From positions 62,001 through 126,000 of the forward strand of contig CABMJJ010000007.1 of assembly GCA_902386555.1 (NCBI GenBank): a stretch of DNA of 64,000 bases, given 5' to 3'. Source of the stretch: Candidatus Bilamarchaeum dharawalense. GTDB lineage: Archaea; Micrarchaeota; Micrarchaeia; Anstonellales; Bilamarchaeaceae. Within the stretch, counting starts at the first letter, position 1; each line of letters opens with the position of its first letter. Below, piece after piece: positions 25,807-33,914 of this stretch. The notes below the pieces were generated by a model. That model saw only the letters and a program-made list of their open reading frames with translations. It was not told the origin of the DNA and did no database searches. The position numbers and the translations under genes are program-made.

Positions 25807-26288
25807 TCCTTTGAAGGTAGCACTGAAGATAGTGGATTGAATTGGAAACTCTCCTTATAGGTAATTAGCACAAGATAGCTGGTTGTTCTTAAAACAGACT
25901 CCTGTGTTTGCACAATTCGCAATACACGTACAAGATCGTCCCTGTTCTTTGCTTTGACAACAGCAATGCAGTCAGCACCACCAGTAACAGCGTATAGGGA
26001 TTGAATTTCTGGCAACTCAGCTACTTCTTCTAAAAGTTTTTCATTCTCAAGACCACTTTTTTTTATCTTGATCATGACCACTGCGTGCATATCATAGCCA
26101 AGAGACTTGAAATCAATATCTGCATGATACTTGCGGATGATCTTGGATTTTTCCAAACGCTTTATTCTTTGTAAAAGAGTATTAGGATGCATTCTAAGTT
26201 TCTGGGCTAGCTCTCTCATTGGTCTCTTGCAATCATTTCTCAATTCTCTGAGTATTAATAGGTCAACAGTATCGATTTTATTTTTCAT
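25803..26288 (-). CDS. Lrp/AsnC family transcriptional regulator
   Basis: 161 residues: winged helix (VDLLILRELRNDCKRPMREL, recognition region RMHPNTLLQRIKRLE) plus RAM domain (YAVTGGADCIAVVKAKNRDD). Close paralogue of the regulator at 20426, sharing HPNTLLQR. It ends convergently with the methyltransferase-like gene, overlapping 4 bases. Confidence 0.9.
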   Translation of the reverse strand: MKNKIDTVDLLILRELRNDCKRPMRELAQKLRMHPNTLLQRIKRLEKSKIIRKYHADIDFKSLGYDMHAVVMIKIKKSGLENEKLLEEVAELPEIQSLYAVTGGADCIAVVKAKNRDDLVRVLRIVQTQESVLRTTSYLVLITYKESFQFNPLSSVLPSKD

Positions 26289-26432
26289 AGCATCACCATT
26301 TTTGTTGTATAATAACAGAATACGCTTTTTTCCTCCCAGGATTTTGTTATTAAAAACAATTTTATTATTTTATTTTATGTATTTTACCATTTAAATAGGT
26401 TGGTATTTTATTGGTAGAACGATATAGAGAGT

Positions 26433-26440
26433 ATATTAAA
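26433..26440 (+). promoter_or_regulatory. TATA box for tRNA-Pro
   Basis: The TATATTAAAA stretch lies about 40 bases before the first tRNA base, allowing a start near 26460. Confidence 0.45.
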
Positions 26441-26526
26441 ACCTTCCATATCAAAACGAATTCTACAAGTTTCGGGGCCGTGAGGTAACCTGGTATCCTG
26501 CAAGCTTGGGGTGCTTGTTATCTGAG

Positions 26527-26670
26527 TCGCACCTTTTTGAAAAAAAGGTGCGCCAAAAACGGGCTGTTGAAAAACCCTCTCGGGTTTTTGGTGAAAACCG
26601 TTTTTTGCTTTCGAGCAAAAAACTAGCAAGTCGGTTTTTTGCGCGCTTTTTTACAAAAAAAGCGCAGAAA
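26527..26670 (+). other. 144-base insertion at tRNA-Pro position 53/54
   Basis: Made of four hairpins in series: CGCACCTTTTT/AAAAAAGGTGCG, AAAAACCC/GGGTTTTT, GTTTTTTGCT/AGCAAAAAAC and GCGCTTTTTT/AAAAAAAGCGC. The first is followed by CCAAAAACGGG, matching the recurring element. There is no ORF of note. It could be a noncanonical intron or inserted repeats. Confidence 0.65.
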
Positions 26671-26677
26671 TTCAAAC

Positions 26678-26715
26678 TTCTCAACTACAAATTCCTGCGG
26701 TTGAGGGGAGTATAT
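26678..26715 (+). other. 38-base insertion at tRNA-Pro position 60/61
   Basis: Lies between the T-loop TTCAAAC and the 3' T-stem CTCAG. Contains the hairpin CTCAAC/GTTGAG. The position matches the tRNA-Glu insertion in this window. Boundaries depend on the T-loop assignment. Confidence 0.55.
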
Positions 26716-26728
26716 CTCAGCGGCCCCA

Positions 26729-26875
26729 CACACTTTTTTAGAAAAAGAGTGTGGCAAAAAAACTGGTTGTATAAACCAGCGGTTTTGCGCCCTCGCACTT
26801 GTTGCAACGCAACAAGGCGCACGTTGAACTTCGTTCAATGTTGTTCCCAAAAGGGCAAACAAACCAAATCAGGAG
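26729..26875. repeat. Hairpin array between tRNA-Pro and S2
   Basis: Directly after the tRNA come CACACTTTTT-AGA-AAAAGAGTGTG followed by GGCAAAAAAACTGGTT, then AACTGGTT/AACCAG, GCGCC...GGCGC around TGTTGC/GCAACA, and TTGAAC/GTTCAA. The ORF-track extension of S2 through this block is noncoding. The first unit belongs to the CCTTTT/AAAAGG + CCAAAACTGG family. Confidence 0.6.
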
Positions 26876-26885
26876 GATTGAAAAT

Positions 26886-27536
26886 ATGACAACAGAAAAA
26901 ACTGGATTGCCTGTCAAACAGGAGATTTTTCTTGAGGCCGGTGTACACATCGGAACCAAGATAAGAACAAGCGATATGAGAGAGTATATCTTCAAAAGAA
27001 GAGATGACGGTCTTTACATACTCGACTTGAGGAAAAGTGCTGAAAGACTAGTGAGTGCAGCCAAAATTATATCAAAGTACAAACCAGAAGAGGTTTGTGT
27101 GGTTGCTTCTCGTGTTTATTCCAGCAATCCTGCAAGCAAATTTGCAGAATTAAGCGGAGTAACTTTGGTTAAAGGCCGATTTGTACCTGGAACCATGACC
27201 AATATGAATGTGAGGGGTTTTATGGAACCAAAAATAGTTATGGTCTGTGATCCAAAGGGTGAACACGAAGCACTGGTTGAATGTGCAAAGAACGGTGTTC
27301 CGGTTATTGCACTCTGTGATACGGATAATGAGACCAAATTTGTGGATCATATCATCCCAATAAACAACAAGGGAAAACGATCCTTGGCTCTGATTTTCTA
27401 CATTCTCTCAAGAGAAGTGATGATGGCTCAGGGTAAGATTAAATCCTACGAAGAATTTACCCATGATCTGAATTACTTTGAACAAATGCTTACTGTTGAA
27501 GAACCAGAACAGCCAGTGGAAGAAGAAAAAAAATAA
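26886..27536 (+). CDS. rps2: Ribosomal protein S2
   Basis: Small-subunit protein. LEAGVHIGTKIRTSDMREYIF, ILDLRKSAERLVSAA, VASRVYSSNPASKFAE and the DTDNETKFVDHIIPINNKGKRSLALIFYIL region are diagnostic of archaeal S2. I start at ATG 26886, eight bases after GGAGG; the track start would add 29 residues from the hairpin array. The acidic C-terminal tail is typical. Its usual neighbours L18e-L13-S9-RpoN lie 2.7 kb upstream. Confidence 0.96.
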   Translation: MTTEKTGLPVKQEIFLEAGVHIGTKIRTSDMREYIFKRRDDGLYILDLRKSAERLVSAAKIISKYKPEEVCVVASRVYSSNPASKFAELSGVTLVKGRFVPGTMTNMNVRGFMEPKIVMVCDPKGEHEALVECAKNGVPVIALCDTDNETKFVDHIIPINNKGKRSLALIFYILSREVMMAQGKIKSYEEFTHDLNYFEQMLTVEEPEQPVEEEKK

Positions 27537-27547
27537 TTTCTATTTTT

Positions 27548-28840
27548 TTATTTTGTTTGATTTACCTCATAGGCAATTTTACAGGCTTCCTGTGCATAGG
27601 CCTCGGAAATTTTATCACAGATGGACACATCTTTTTCTAGTTTGGCGGCCTCGTTGAAGCATTTATTTGACCAGTCGGGTAGTAAAACATCTGCGCAGTA
27701 GTGCCAATCCAAATTGGCATTGGAATAGATGATCACACCCTGGTAACAGATTTTCCTATTGGCAAGATCATTGGATGGTATGTAGTTGCATGCAGCAGCA
27801 TTCCCATATTTTTTTGCATATTCAAAAATACATTGGAAACGACTGCTATCGGCAAGAAGATGAATGTTGGCACAGCCCTCCAGATTTCCAGTGGTAAGAG
27901 CGTAATGGGTGTAACAGGCCCATCTTTGATCAAGTTCAAGGGCATTGCAAATGGTTAGATCGTCCTTGGTTACAGCAAAATAGGAATAGCAATCAAGTGC
28001 ATAGGGGCTTTCAAGATCCTGGATTTGATCGCAGGACGAGTAATCATTTTTGTAGATGCTGTAAAGCTGGTAGCAATAATCCTGCTGTGCATCTTTTGGA
28101 AGTGTTGCACACTGGTCATTGGAATTGACAACTGAGAGACATGCTTTGGAGATAACAGTTTCAGATATTTGTGAGCAGGTGGATGCAGATTTTTTAGTTA
28201 TACTATAATTAAGTAAACATTCATCGTTGGATTTGCACTTTGATGGGTCTGATGTTTTTATTGCTTGACAAAGATCTGGATAGGGATCACCATAGCAGGA
28301 ATCAACTTTTATTTTGCACTCCATGATGCCCTCATTAAGAAGAAGATCGCAGAGAAGAGCATTTTGATCAGCCATGGCAAAGTGGGTAACACAATCTTTT
28401 TTCTTTGAATTAGCGGTTATTAGCTTACAGGCATCGATGGAACTGTTGGCAAAATGTTCAAAGCACATTTGAGCGAGAGTAGCATTAAGCAAGGATAAAC
28501 ACAGTGTATGACTATTTTCACTTATGGCTTTTGTGTAAATACAATCTTCAGTAGTGCAGTTAATTGGCACCGTGGTTTGGTTGGTTAGGTTTGAGTTATT
28601 GGAATTATTAGGGGGGATAATAATAGGATTATCAGGAGACTTTTGATTTAGAATGTAAAGAAGAGCCCCACCAAAAACAAGAATCAAAATCAATAGAATA
28701 GCTATGGCCACGACGGTTCCAGAACCTTCATCTTTTTTCTTGAAACGATAGGGTCCCTTCTTGGACGGATTGGATATTGCCAATGGTAATAGGGGTTCAT
28801 CCTCTTTTTTCTTGAATTTGTAGGGTTTGGTCTGGGCCAT
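27548..28840 (-). CDS. Membrane-anchored Cys-repeat protein
   Basis: 430 residues. The cytoplasmic N-terminus holds two copies of a PYKFKKK/PYRFKKK motif, followed by one membrane helix (VVAIAILLILILVFGGALLYIL). The external part has about ten degenerate ~30-residue repeats with pattern C-x(4-8)-C-x-x-x(A/Y)... such as DLTICNALELDQRWACYTHYAL and NLEGCANIHL. Two cysteines per repeat and an aromatic-Ala pair suggest a disulfide-stapled alpha-helical solenoid. Asn-rich linker with glycosylation sites. Ligand unknown. Confidence 0.75.
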   Translation of the reverse strand: MAQTKPYKFKKKEDEPLLPLAISNPSKKGPYRFKKKDEGSGTVVAIAILLILILVFGGALLYILNQKSPDNPIIIPPNNSNNSNLTNQTTVPINCTTEDCIYTKAISENSHTLCLSLLNATLAQMCFEHFANSSIDACKLITANSKKKDCVTHFAMADQNALLCDLLLNEGIMECKIKVDSCYGDPYPDLCQAIKTSDPSKCKSNDECLLNYSITKKSASTCSQISETVISKACLSVVNSNDQCATLPKDAQQDYCYQLYSIYKNDYSSCDQIQDLESPYALDCYSYFAVTKDDLTICNALELDQRWACYTHYALTTGNLEGCANIHLLADSSRFQCIFEYAKKYGNAAACNYIPSNDLANRKICYQGVIIYSNANLDWHYCADVLLPDWSNKCFNEAAKLEKDVSICDKISEAYAQEACKIAYEVNQTK

Positions 28841-28884
28841 GCAAGTATCACTAAGTGAAGATTTAAAAACGAAATTTTATTTGG

Positions 28885-29045
28885 GCACCTACAGAGGAGA
28901 TTCAAAAATGACCTCGGTGTCGAATAAAATGAGGTTGGGAAGGGACCTCGTAAAGAACGCTGCAACATTAGTTTGTGTCGCGAACGTCGTGACATTCGCA
29001 ACCTGATCCCTTCCATTTGATTGGAGAAGGAGAGTTTTTGTGTCT
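28885..29045. ncRNA. Structured noncoding region, strand uncertain
   Basis: No gene fits this gap. Strong complementary segments are visible on the plus strand: ACCTC...GAGGT, then GGGAAGGGA paired with TCCCTTCC about 100 bases later, enclosing GTCGCGAACG.../CATTCGC. This nested layout looks like a folded RNA of ~150 bases. I do not see the signature bases of RNase P RNA or SRP RNA. The short ORFs on the track are not convincing. Confidence 0.45.
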
Positions 29046-29099
29046 TTGATTTCTAGAGGAAAAAATTCAGGTATATAAAGTTTTATAACTCTAAAGATT

Positions 29100-29160
29100 T
29101 CCTCCGATTTGGAGATTAAGAGTGGGAGGCGAGATGGAGCCCTTGGGTGTACCATCTCCC
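29100..29160 (-). ncRNA. C-rich sRNA candidate, copy 1
   Basis: Read on the minus strand: hairpin GAGATGG...CCATCTC, then GCCTCCCACTCT unpaired, then hairpin CTCC/GGAG. The same order (hairpin, CCTCCCACTCT, hairpin) appears at 36.8 kb and 54.9 kb. Strand is chosen by agreement with the 54.9-55.2 kb copies. No transcript evidence is available. Confidence 0.45.
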
Positions 29161-29166
29161 TTCTTT

Positions 29167-29206
29167 CCTACCTTTTAGGAAGAGGTAGGACCAAAACGTT
29201 CTGGTT
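29167..29206 (+). repeat. Recurrent two-hairpin element
   Basis: CCTACCTTTT-AGG-AAGAGGTAGG followed by ACCAAAACGTTCTGGTT. Copies of this design also occur at 37170, 50852 (inverted), 55181 and 61176, and variants inside tRNA-Pro and after it. Confidence 0.65.
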
Positions 29207-29244
29207 AATTTTTGATTAAAAACTAATTTTTACGAGGTAAAAAC

Positions 29245-29727
29245 ATGGATAAACTTTATGAAAAATCCGAAACAGGATGTTGTAATCGATTTGATCCGAA
29301 ACCATGGGATGAAAAAGAGTTTAAATGGAAGAATAAACTTTTTGTCAAAGACCATGTGACAAGTCTGTTCCATATTCCACTGAATTTCGGACAGGTTGTT
29401 GTTAAAAATATGGAAAAGATAAAAGCAGCGGACGCTCTTGGGGATCAGCTCATGCTTTCGGATGAGAATTCAATGTTTGGATCGGATGTTTACATCGCCG
29501 TAAGCAAGGAAGTTTCGAACGCTAAGATGGAAAAGATCTCAGGTACTTTTATGAGTAAGGTTTTCCAAGGCCCCTATCAGAACATGGGAAACTGGATAAA
29601 AGAGATGGAAAATTACGTAAAGACAAAGAATAGGAAAATCGAAAAAATGTACTTTTTTTATACCATGTGCCCATCCTGTGCTAAAGCCTATGGTCAAAAC
29701 TACACTGTGATAATTACAAAGGTCTAG
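29245..29727 (+). CDS. Conserved hypothetical protein
   Basis: 160 residues with no signal or membrane segment. It begins with a Cys pair (ETGCCNRFDPKPWDEKEF) and ends with YFFYTMCPSCAKAYGQNYTVIITK, whose CPSC could bind metal or act in redox chemistry. The order matches a small conserved protein of unknown function that I recall from bacteria and archaea and that is often loosely labelled hydrolase. GAGGT precedes the ATG. No operon partner. Confidence 0.65.
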   Translation: MDKLYEKSETGCCNRFDPKPWDEKEFKWKNKLFVKDHVTSLFHIPLNFGQVVVKNMEKIKAADALGDQLMLSDENSMFGSDVYIAVSKEVSNAKMEKISGTFMSKVFQGPYQNMGNWIKEMENYVKTKNRKIEKMYFFYTMCPSCAKAYGQNYTVIITKV

Positions 29728-29752
29728 AAAACGAGAGCAGCCGAATAGCAAG

Positions 29753-29761
29753 CTTTAAAAA
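29753..29761 (+). promoter_or_regulatory. TATA box for EF-1alpha
   Basis: CTTTAAAAA lies 82-90 bases before the EF-1alpha ATG. The ~60-base leader contains a short ACCTTTTTCTAGAAAGGT hairpin and the AAGGAG ribosome-binding site. Confidence 0.5.
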
Positions 29762-29842
29762 CATCTTGGACTAAATTCAGTTTTACCTTTTTCTAGAAAG
29801 GTTGGCTATTTAGAAACAAAAATAAAATAAGGAGTTGAAACT

Positions 29843-31117
29843 ATGGCAAAGAAAGAACACTTGAACCTAGTGTTTATAGGACACGTCGACTCTGGTAAGT
29901 CGACTACAGTAGGTAGAATTCTCTACGAGACAGGAGCAATATCTGAACAGACGCTCAACAAGCTCAAGGAAGAAGCTGCCAAGGTTGGTAAAGCAACATT
30001 CGAATTTGCATTCGTCATGGATGCTTTGAAAGAAGAAAGAGAACGTGGTGTTACCATTGATATTTCCCACAGGGAATTCGAAACACCAAAGTACTATTGT
30101 ACCATTATCGATGCTCCGGGTCACCGAGACTTCGTTAAAAACATGATTACCGGTGCAAGCCAGGCAGATGCTGCAGTCTTGCAGGTTTCAGTTAAAGATG
30201 GTATTCAGCCACAGACAAAAGAACACGCATTCCTTGCAAAAGTTCTTGGTATTAACCAATTCGCAGTTAACATGAACAAGATGGATGCAGTTGGCTACAA
30301 GAAAGAGGAATTCGACAAGGTTAAAGCAGAAGTTGAAAAACTTTTGAAGGGTATCGGGTACAAAGTTGAAAATGTCAAATTTGTCCCATGTTCCGGATAT
30401 GTAGGTGACAACTTAACAAAGAAATCACCAAACATGGCCTGGTACACTGGTCCAACTTTAATTGAGGTCGTTGACAGCTTCGTGGTACCTCCAAAACCAA
30501 CTGATAAGGCATTGAGATTGCCAATCCAGGATGTTTTCACAATTACCGGTCACGGTACTGTTCCAGTGGGAAGAGTAGAAACCGGTAAGATGAAACCAGG
30601 AGACAACGTCGTTGTCATGCCAGCAGGTGTGAAAGGCGAAGTTAAGAAAATTGAAATGCACCACCAGGAGCTCACAGAAGCAGTTCCAGGTGACAACGTT
30701 GGTTTCAACCTAAAGGGTGTTGATAAGAAGGACATTAAGAGAGGAGATGTTATCGGTCCTGTTTCAAACCCACCAAAGGTTGCAGAAACATTTACTGCAC
30801 AGATTGTTGTGCTAAACCACCCAACTGCAATTTCAATTGGATACACACCAGTATTCCACATTCACACAGCACAGTTTGCTGGTAAGGTTGTGGAAATTTT
30901 GGAGAAGAAAGATCCAAAGACTGGACAAACTGCTCAGGCAAAACCAGATTTCATTAAAACTGGTGATGTTGCAGTTGTGAAGATCCAACCATTGAAACCA
31001 ATGGTAATTGAGAAGTTCTCTGACTTCCCACCACTCGGCCGATTCGCCCTTAGAGATATGGGTCAAACAGTCGCAGCCGGTGTAGTATTGGATGTCACAC
31101 CAAAAGTAGTAGCATAA
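29843..31117 (+). CDS. tuf: Elongation factor 1-alpha
   Basis: GTPase delivering aminoacyl-tRNA to the ribosome. GHVDSGKST (P-loop), DAPGHRDF (G3) and NKMD (G4) are all present, with [20 protein letters not shown] in the switch region and the two beta-barrel domains behind. 424 residues, normal for archaea. AAGGAG lies just upstream and codon choice looks biased as for a highly expressed gene. Monocistronic here; S10 does not follow. Confidence 0.97.
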   Translation: MAKKEHLNLVFIGHVDSGKSTTVGRILYETGAISEQTLNKLKEEAAKVGKATFEFAFVMDALKEERERGVTIDISHREFETPKYYCTIIDAPGHRDFVKNMITGASQADAAVLQVSVKDGIQPQTKEHAFLAKVLGINQFAVNMNKMDAVGYKKEEFDKVKAEVEKLLKGIGYKVENVKFVPCSGYVGDNLTKKSPNMAWYTGPTLIEVVDSFVVPPKPTDKALRLPIQDVFTITGHGTVPVGRVETGKMKPGDNVVVMPAGVKGEVKKIEMHHQELTEAVPGDNVGFNLKGVDKKDIKRGDVIGPVSNPPKVAETFTAQIVVLNHPTAISIGYTPVFHIHTAQFAGKVVEILEKKDPKTGQTAQAKPDFIKTGDVAVVKIQPLKPMVIEKFSDFPPLGRFALRDMGQTVAAGVVLDVTPKVVA

Positions 31118-31170
31118 TTTTTTATTTTAATTTTATCTTATTATATTCTATAAAAATATTCTATAAAAAA

Positions 31171-31692
31171 TTAGAAGGGAAATAGACTTTTTATCAGTGC
31201 TATGAGCTCCCTAAGCAACGAATTACTTTCTTTCAGCTGTCTTTTTAGGTCATCAAGATCGTTGGGGCATTGATCGAATTCGCAGTTATTGTCCGGATTG
31301 CGGCTGACAACAGAACCATCAGAACAGACTATCGCCTCTTTCGTACATACTTGCGGCGGGGGGCATGTATAGCACACTACATAGCATGTATCAGCACATT
31401 CTTCAAAACAGCCGCACTTTGGTTTGGTAATGGTATTATTACACCCAGTGCCACCTGGACACGCGGGCTTGTTTGTAACACACATCTGACCTACTTCGCA
31501 TCCCTTTGCATCATGCTGGATTTCAACATGGTAGCCATCTTTACAGAAAAGTTCAATCATGGGAAGCAGAGGGCAGAACTCTGAGTTGGTAGTGACATTA
31601 GTACCTGAATTCTGATTTGGATAAACAGTTAGCGCACTGGCGTCCTGCATCAACGCAAAAACCATCAACAAGCATATGAACAAATTTCTCAT
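31171..31692 (-). CDS. Secreted Cys-rich protein with C-terminal coiled coil
   Basis: ATG 31692 follows GGTGATA and starts a signal peptide (MRNLFICLLMVFALMQDASA); the track start adds 27 residues with no signal. The mature part has about 20 cysteines in Kazal/TIL-like spacing (CGCFEECADTCYVVCYTCPPPQVC). It ends in a short leucine-rich helix LKRQLKESNSLLRELIALIKSLF that may oligomerise or bind the membrane. Extracellular, function unknown. Confidence 0.7.
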   Translation of the reverse strand: MRNLFICLLMVFALMQDASALTVYPNQNSGTNVTTNSEFCPLLPMIELFCKDGYHVEIQHDAKGCEVGQMCVTNKPACPGGTGCNNTITKPKCGCFEECADTCYVVCYTCPPPQVCTKEAIVCSDGSVVSRNPDNNCEFDQCPNDLDDLKRQLKESNSLLRELIALIKSLFPF

Positions 31693-31797
31693 GTTATCAC
31701 CAATCAACAAAGAACAATGGATAATATGAGAGAATGGAATTGTTGCGGCCAGAACCATAACTCCAGGTAACATTTCTTTTTATTTCTTTTCAGACTA

Positions 31798-33111
31798 ATG
31801 CCATGCATGATTACTGATATTAACACTGTTTTTGCTAACAAAATGGATGGAAAGGAACTCACTGTTCGAGGATGGATATACCGCCACCGAGTTGGTAGTG
31901 CAGGCAGCATGGTTTTTGCAGTGCTTCGCGATTCAACTGGAGTTCTTCAGGCAACCATCAAAAAAGACAAGGTGGATGAAAAAAGCTGGACTGATGCCAG
32001 CGAAGCCTATGTTGAAAGTTCGGTGGTTGTATCTGGAACTGTGAAAAAAGATGACCGGGCGCCAGGAGGATTTGAACTTGTCGTTGATAAATTCGAGACT
32101 GTTTGCAAAGGGGAACCATTTCCAATTGCAAAGGATCTTTCAGAAGAATATTTACTAGATGTTAGGCATCTTTGGATTAGAAGCCAGAAACTGACAAAGA
32201 TATTACAGATACGTAGTACCGTAATACAATCAATCCATGATTTTTTTAGAGGGCGGGGGTACACGCTATTTGATCCACCCATATTGTCCCCAAATGCATG
32301 CGAAGGGAAGATGACACTTTTTGAAGTACAGTATTTTCAAGATAAGATGTATTTAACACAAAGTTGGCAGTTATATGCAGAAGCAGCCATATTCGCCTTG
32401 GGTAAGATTTATGATGTTGCACCGACTTTCAGGGCAGAAAGAAGCAAAACATCAAGGCATTTAGCAGAATTCTGGATGGCAGAAATGGAAGCCCCTTGGA
32501 TGGAACTTGCGGAAGTAACCGAAGTTGCAAAAGATGAGATAAAATTTATTGTGGAGAAAGTTCTTGAAAAACATGAAGAAGACCTTAAATTTTTAGGAAG
32601 AGATGTGAGCAAACTTAAGACTGTTGTGTCCAAACCATTCCCCACAATCACCTATAGCGAAGTCCTCAAAATCTTGAAGGAAAAGGAGGGTATGGATATC
32701 AAATGGGGAGAGGATTTGAGAACCATAGAAGAGGAAAAGGTAATGACGCACTTCGACACTCCTGTGGTTGTAACAAATTATCCTGTTGAGATCATGGCAT
32801 TCTATAAGCCAGAGGACAAGAAAAATCCAAAAACCGCATTATGCTTTGACATGCTGGCACCAGAAGGGTATGGTGAGATAGTAGGTGGATCGCAGAGGAG
32901 CTTGGATGTTGAAGACATGAAGAAAAGGCTGGCCAAGGAAGAGGGAAATCCGGATGATTACAGCTGGTACTTTGACCTTAGGAAATATGGGAGCGTTCCA
33001 CACAGCGGCTACGGTGTTGGAGTTGAAAGAGTAGTGCGCTGGCTATGCGGTTCTGAGAATATTAAGGATGCGATTGCATTCCCAAGGACCATGAACAGAA
33101 ACAAACCCTAA
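31798..33111 (+). CDS. asnS: Asparaginyl-tRNA synthetase
   Basis: Class IIb synthetase charging tRNA-Asn. N-terminal OB-fold anticodon domain (LTVRGWIYRHR...MVFAVLRDSTGVLQATI), motif 2 APTFRAERSKTSRHLAEFWMAEME, and motif 3 GVGVERVVRWLCG followed by AFPRTMNR. The EFWMAEME form and the AFPRT ending fit AsnRS better than AspRS. 437 residues. Its presence suggests direct Asn-tRNA charging rather than only transamidation. Confidence 0.92.
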   Translation: MPCMITDINTVFANKMDGKELTVRGWIYRHRVGSAGSMVFAVLRDSTGVLQATIKKDKVDEKSWTDASEAYVESSVVVSGTVKKDDRAPGGFELVVDKFETVCKGEPFPIAKDLSEEYLLDVRHLWIRSQKLTKILQIRSTVIQSIHDFFRGRGYTLFDPPILSPNACEGKMTLFEVQYFQDKMYLTQSWQLYAEAAIFALGKIYDVAPTFRAERSKTSRHLAEFWMAEMEAPWMELAEVTEVAKDEIKFIVEKVLEKHEEDLKFLGRDVSKLKTVVSKPFPTITYSEVLKILKEKEGMDIKWGEDLRTIEEEKVMTHFDTPVVVTNYPVEIMAFYKPEDKKNPKTALCFDMLAPEGYGEIVGGSQRSLDVEDMKKRLAKEEGNPDDYSWYFDLRKYGSVPHSGYGVGVERVVRWLCGSENIKDAIAFPRTMNRNKP

Positions 33112-33142
33112 CTTTTTAAACTAATTATGCTTTCTTTATTTT

Positions 33143-33559
33143 ATGTACAGTCACAAACTTCTTGGATTGGGAATGTTATTACTTATTTTCGGCTGTCTTC
33201 AAAATGAAGCGGTCCAGGTTGATGAGACTGACACCATTCCAGAAAATGAGATGCATTCCTGGTGGGTTGACGCTGTAGAGGGCAATACGATAAGAGTAAA
33301 CATGACTGTTACTGGTGGCGGGCCAGTAGACGTATTTTTTATGGATTCCAATGGCTACGCAGACTATAATTACAATTTAGGCGGTGGAGTACAGGATTTC
33401 ATTGTCGAAGATCAGGAAATAGGAGTAAAGAGATATAATAGTGAAATAAAAATAGCCACTGCCGGCAGATATTATTTTGTCATAGATAACACTGGAGCAA
33501 CTGAAGGAACAGAACCAAACGGAGAGGTTTTTGTAAAAATAAAAATATCAAAAAAATAG
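33143..33559 (+). CDS. Small lipoprotein with beta-sandwich-like domain
   Basis: Signal peptide with lipobox LLIFGC, then ~115 residues with alternating beta strands. The pattern VDVFFMDSNGYADY ... RYYFVIDNTG ... VFVKIKI resembles emp24/GOLD or pre-peptidase-like sandwiches. It would be tethered outside the membrane. Convergent with the RRM gene with 4 bases between. No function can be assigned. Confidence 0.7.
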   Translation: MYSHKLLGLGMLLLIFGCLQNEAVQVDETDTIPENEMHSWWVDAVEGNTIRVNMTVTGGGPVDVFFMDSNGYADYNYNLGGGVQDFIVEDQEIGVKRYNSEIKIATAGRYYFVIDNTGATEGTEPNGEVFVKIKISKK

Positions 33560-33563
33560 AAAA

Positions 33564-33896
33564 TTAGAAGTCATCGAATTCTCTTCTTCGACCTCTGCCG
33601 CCACCACCGCCTCCTCTTGGTCGGAATGGTCTTCTTTCACTGCGTTCACCCATTGGACGGGCTTCACTTACAGTTATTTGTCGGCCTTCGATATCTTTAC
33701 CATTCATCTCGGATATGGCTTTGAGGGCAACTTCATCATCGGTAATGGTAACAAAACCAAAACCGCGTGAGCGACCTGTTGCCTTATCAACGATAAGGGT
33801 AACTTCGGTAACCTCACCCAAAGGAGCAAAAAGATCTTTTAGCTGCTCTTGAGTTACACTAAACGGCAAATTCCCTACATACAATTTCTTACTCAT
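33564..33896 (-). CDS. RRM RNA-binding protein with Gly/Arg tail
   Basis: Single RNA recognition motif: RNP2 LYVGNLPF at residues ~5-12 and RNP1 RGFGFVTI at ~44-51, both with the aromatic residues that stack on RNA. It is followed by a Gly/Arg-rich tail (RPRGGGGGGRGRRRE). 110 residues. The layout is that of cyanobacterial/bacterial Rbp proteins and eukaryotic glycine-rich RNA-binding proteins; RRMs are uncommon in archaea. It is the next gene on the same strand after Ndk (18 bases). Confidence 0.93.
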   Translation of the reverse strand: MSKKLYVGNLPFSVTQEQLKDLFAPLGEVTEVTLIVDKATGRSRGFGFVTITDDEVALKAISEMNGKDIEGRQITVSEARPMGERSERRPFRPRGGGGGGRGRRREFDDF

Positions 33897-33914
33897 TTTT
33901 TCTACCTCATATAT

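Larger units (their letters stand above)
26474..26728 (+). tRNA. tRNA-Pro(GGG) with T-arm interrupted twice
   Basis: Exon 1 (26474-26526) is a perfect tRNA 5' part ending exactly at position 53: acceptor GGGGCCG, D-arm AGGT...TCCT, anticodon arm CAAGC-TTGGGGT-GCTTG with GGG, then T-stem CTGAG. The T-loop TTCAAAC is found at 26671-26677, and the 3' T-stem CTCAG plus acceptor CGGCCCC and discriminator A at 26716-26728. Joining these gives a standard 73-base tRNA. A single-insertion reading gives no good T-loop, so two insertions are preferred. CCA is not encoded. Confidence 0.8.

Noticed and set aside
26474-26728. tRNA-Pro with one single T-loop insertion
   Set aside because: Joining TGAG-T directly to the sequence before CTCAG gives no T-loop with the conserved TTCRA; the two-insertion reading restores it.
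26799-26885. N-terminal extension of S2 in the ORF track
   Set aside because: It lies in the hairpin array; GGAGG before ATG 26886 defines the normal S2 start.
28885-29045. RNase P or SRP RNA
   Set aside because: The GAGGAAA-type RNase P core and the SRP GGAAG/AGCA loop are not found; kept only as an unassigned structured region.
28702-29155. Minus ORFs of 104 and 88 residues between the Cys-repeat protein and 29245
   Set aside because: They overlap a real gene and paired noncoding segments and have no credible start signals.
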